DNA from: an uncultured Campylobacter sp.
GTDB taxonomy: Bacteria; Campylobacterota; Campylobacteria; Campylobacterales; Campylobacteraceae
Direction of reading: 5' to 3'
DNA: 64,000 bases
Assembly: GCF_937996225.1 (NCBI RefSeq)
Contig: NZ_CALKTC010000063.1
Span: forward strand, 1 to 64,000
In this document: positions 61,943 through 64,000 of the stretch, in pieces
How positions within the stretch are numbered: the first letter of the stretch is position 1
Layout: each line of letters opens with the position of its first letter
The notes under the pieces: generated by a model
Seen by the model: only the letters and a program-made list of their open reading frames with translations
Databases searched by the model: none
Told to the model about the DNA's origin: nothing
Translations under genes and position numbers: made by a program

Positions 61943-62509
61943 TCATTCAGGTTTTTTTGCGTTGTGTTGTAGATATTTTATGATCAAATTTAGCTCGTCG
62001 CCCTCGAGCGCTACGTAGTTTGCATTGATCATCTCTTGTAAATTTGCAGGCCATTGATTTGCCGTAAAGCTATTCGGCTCGTGAAGCCTATGACACGCCG
62101 AGCAGATCTGCTCGTAGTTTGTCTTTGCCTCCGCATAAAGCGCCTTAGCGTCCTTGGCTACGGCATCCGAGCCGACATCGTAAATCCCCTCGACCTCGTA
62201 CCAGATCTCGCCGTAATCGTCCTCGAGCTTTTTGCCCTTTTTAAAATTCGCTTCGGCCTCGTTCGTAAAAATCGCGTAAATTTCAGCCTCTTTCATATTT
62301 TTTTGGATCTGAAGTTGATAGTTTTCGCTCACGACGCCTTTAATTTTAATCTTGGTAACGCCACCTTCGCTGGATAGCACCTCGATCGGCGTTAAAATTT
62401 CAGCCTCGCCGATTGCTTTGCCGTCTTGCGAGATCGTAGCGGTTTTAGAGATTACCTCGCCGCCAAAAAGCGAACACGCACAGATAAATGAGATAAAAAT
62501 TTTCCTCAT
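61943..62509 (-). CDS. Monohaem cytochrome c partner of reductase cassette 2
   Basis: A 188-residue precursor with a signal peptide (MRKIFISFICACSLFGG) and one haem motif CSACH followed by RLHEPNSFTANQWPANLQEM, parallel to the cassette 1 cytochrome. A beta-rich domain precedes the haem part. It is the first gene of cassette 2 and lies across a 127-nt divergent region from a Crp/Fnr regulator gene. Confidence 0.93.
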   Translation of the reverse strand: MRKIFISFICACSLFGGEVISKTATISQDGKAIGEAEILTPIEVLSSEGGVTKIKIKGVVSENYQLQIQKNMKEAEIYAIFTNEAEANFKKGKKLEDDYGEIWYEVEGIYDVGSDAVAKDAKALYAEAKTNYEQICSACHRLHEPNSFTANQWPANLQEMINANYVALEGDELNLIIKYLQHNAKKPE

Positions 62510-62562
62510 AAAGTATCCTTTCTAGGTTATCTTTAACGCGAATTATAAATCAAAGATAAATT

Positions 62563-62590
62563 TAAATTTGTCGCGATTGCGACGAATTTA
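62563..62590. promoter_or_regulatory. 28-bp dyad between cassette 2 and the Crp/Fnr gene
   Basis: TAAATTTGTCGC, GATT, GCGACGAATTTA form an inverted repeat with one mismatch per arm. TTATCTTT (62527-62534) and AAAGATAA (62552-62559) form a second, spaced inverted repeat beside it. The position between divergent genes, one of them a regulator, makes this a good operator candidate. Confidence 0.6.
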
Positions 62591-62636
62591 TCCTTTTTAT
62601 GTAAAATTTACGTGAAATTTTATGCAAAGAGCTGCT

Positions 62637-63218
62637 ATGATAGATAGACTAAATAACGATTACAGCGAGAAATTCGACTTTTTAAGCAGGGAGCGGATTG
62701 CCAAATTTAGGCGCGAAAGCTACGCTCGCGGCGACGTGATCTACGCGCAAAAGTTTAAATTTATCATTCTGCTGCGCGGCAAAGCGAAGCTAAACTGTTA
62801 CGAAAACGGCAAGGAATTTATCTTTAGCTTCGTAAAAAGCGGCGCCTACGTCTGCTTGGATAAAAACACGAGCCTTGAAATTTTAAGCGACTGCGAGACG
62901 CTGCAGATCAATATCTCGGAGCTTTTTGAGCTGCTTGGAGACGAGTTTGCAAGCTCAATCATAAACGCGCTTATCAAAAACATCTACTCGCAACGGATTT
63001 TAATTAAAGAGATCGTCTTTGCGAAAATCCAGACGCGGATTTTAAATTTTCTAAATCGCATCGCAAACGCAGACAAGATCGTGGAGCTTCCCTTTAATAT
63101 AATGACGCTTGCAAGCCTGCTCGGCGCGCCTCGCCAAAATGTCTCCCAAGCGATTACGAAGCTAGTAAATGACAAAAAGATCGTGAAATTAAAGGGCAAT
63201 AGAATTAAAATTTTATAG
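62637..63218 (+). CDS. Crp/Fnr-family transcription regulator
   Basis: A 193-residue protein with an N-terminal cyclic-nucleotide-binding-like beta barrel (RGDVIYAQKFKFIILLRGKAKL), a dimerisation helix, and a C-terminal winged helix (MTLASLLGAPRQNVSQAITKLVNDKKIVKL). It lacks the four-Cys FeS motif of Fnr, and the cAMP-contact residues of Crp are not evident, so the signal is unknown. The ATG at 62637 follows AAAGAG; an in-frame ATG at 62622 has no ribosome site. Its position divergent to reductase cassette 2 suggests it controls that cassette. Confidence 0.85.
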   Translation: MIDRLNNDYSEKFDFLSRERIAKFRRESYARGDVIYAQKFKFIILLRGKAKLNCYENGKEFIFSFVKSGAYVCLDKNTSLEILSDCETLQINISELFELLGDEFASSIINALIKNIYSQRILIKEIVFAKIQTRILNFLNRIANADKIVELPFNIMTLASLLGAPRQNVSQAITKLVNDKKIVKLKGNRIKIL

Positions 63219-63289
63219 TTCGGATCTGCGCGGCGGATCTAAATTTAGACGAAAAGGATTATTTTGAGCGGAACCGCCTCATAAAATAA

Positions 63290-63318
63290 AGGGCTAAAAC
63301 CAAAATGAGATTAGCCCT
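63290..63318 (+). terminator. Hairpin after the Crp/Fnr gene
   Basis: AGGGCTAA and TTAGCCCT form an 8-bp stem around 13 nt, followed by AAATTT. It lies between two convergent genes and could serve both. Confidence 0.5.
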
Positions 63319-63366
63319 AAATTTAGCTTATTTGCGAAGCTTATGTATGTGCTGCAAAGCTATGGA

Positions 63367-63774
63367 TTAAAAAATAGAGCCTCTGCTTGCAGGTCGCAAC
63401 GGATCGTCTCCAAAGCGGTTACGTCCATTAGTGCCTTGCTGGATAAAAAACACGATCAATACTACCGGGCCTATTATCGGGATAAAAATTAACAGATAAA
63501 ACCAGCCACTTCTATCGGTATCGTGCAGACGCCTTACCGCTACGGCAATAGAAGGTAAAAGTATTGCTAATAAAAAGATTGAGTTAATGAAACCGATCAT
63601 TCTACCGGAACTCGTAACGGCATAGGTGCCTAAAAAACCGTCCAGTACTAATGTTACGATTCCTAAAAGTGCCGCAAATAATGCAAACCACCAGTACTCT
63701 GAACGTGGTGCACGCCCCTCAAAATTGCAATAATTCTCTTTGAGACAAGTGCGAACAGACTCTATAAAAGTCAT
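63367..63774 (-). CDS. DUF805 membrane protein, copy 2
   Basis: A 135-residue paralogue of the protein at 55669-56112, sharing the opening MTFxESVxTCxKxxY, RSEYWWF, VRRLHDTDRSGWF and the GRNRFGDDP ending. It lacks ~20 residues of the middle and has a longer tail (LRPASRGSIF). Function unknown. AAGGAG precedes the ATG. Confidence 0.92.
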   Translation of the reverse strand: MTFIESVRTCLKENYCNFEGRAPRSEYWWFALFAALLGIVTLVLDGFLGTYAVTSSGRMIGFINSIFLLAILLPSIAVAVRRLHDTDRSGWFYLLIFIPIIGPVVLIVFFIQQGTNGRNRFGDDPLRPASRGSIF

Positions 63775-64000
63775 CTCAAACTCCTTTTTAAAAATAAGAT
63801 AAATTATATAACAATGGCACTTAAATTTGTCCTTTGTATTGATTAAATTTTAAAATTTACCTTCGCCGCCGCGCTGTCTGGCAAATAAATTAAAATTTAT
63901 CTCGAATGGGCTTAATAGCGAGCTGTTTGATAAGCGGAGGAGAGTAGGTTAGGCGGAAGAAATTTTGCTTTTTCGCTCGCGCTAAATAACAAAGTAGGGC
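63775..64000. other. Right window edge
   Basis: No gene or RNA recognised; the sequence ends in a gap or at the edge of an unseen gene. Confidence 0.4.

Overview
The window looks like a chromosomal piece of a Campylobacter of fairly high GC for the genus (C. gracilis/showae/rectus-like; the species is a guess). Grounds: the gene order rluB-type pseudouridine synthase, RNase J, RsmA, phosphorylase-like protein, RlmN matches the C. jejuni Cj1709c-Cj1713 neighbourhood from memory; a CjaA-type cysteine-binding lipoprotein and a Dba-DsbI pair are present; Tat-dependent molybdoenzymes with cytochrome c partners are abundant; and gaps are rich in AAATTT-type words between GC-rich words.

1-5183: a CRISPR array enters from the left edge and is read on the minus strand, with its leader on the right. 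Next to it are cas2, a reverse transcriptase-Cas1 fusion and cas6. No interference genes are visible. Three adjacent spacers look like the antisense of translation start sites, which fits spacer uptake from RNA and RNA targeting. To the right lie a broken IS1595-type transposase and a hairpin resembling a Neisseria uptake-sequence terminator.

5184-13544: one minus-strand operon joins a Dba-DsbI disulfide module (the DsbI propeller part is a separate gene) to a molybdopterin oxidoreductase, its 4Fe-4S subunit, a TorD-type chaperone and an NrfD/PsrC membrane anchor. A divergent gene of unknown function faces it.

13545-28792: tRNA-Met, lemA, then housekeeping genes (ybaK, rluB, kdsD, rnj, rsmA, hisF, rlmN, an RluA enzyme, purB). 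HisF and the RluA enzyme carry long low-complexity insertions. A DUF6985-type gene is decayed.

28793-49882: a porin, an SLC13 transporter, a complete cysteine-type ABC importer, DUF3137, MalY-DUF3737, DUF1508, a candidate anti-Shine-Dalgarno small RNA just before moaC, an M48 lipoprotein protease, a CNNM/CorC protein, an NSS transporter, a DinJ/YoeB-type toxin-antitoxin pair and a start-less gene remnant.

49883-64000: two paralogous TMAO/DMSO/biotin-sulfoxide-type reductase plus monohaem cytochrome c cassettes. The first has a DsbB-like protein missing one active-site cysteine. The second faces a divergent Crp/Fnr regulator across a 28-bp dyad. Between and beyond them are a HutX-family protein, two DUF805 paralogues, a TM2-domain protein, tpx and a frameshifted SUKH-like gene. 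Overall the window is dominated by periplasmic anaerobic respiration and redox maturation, with an RNA-oriented CRISPR adaptation locus at one end.
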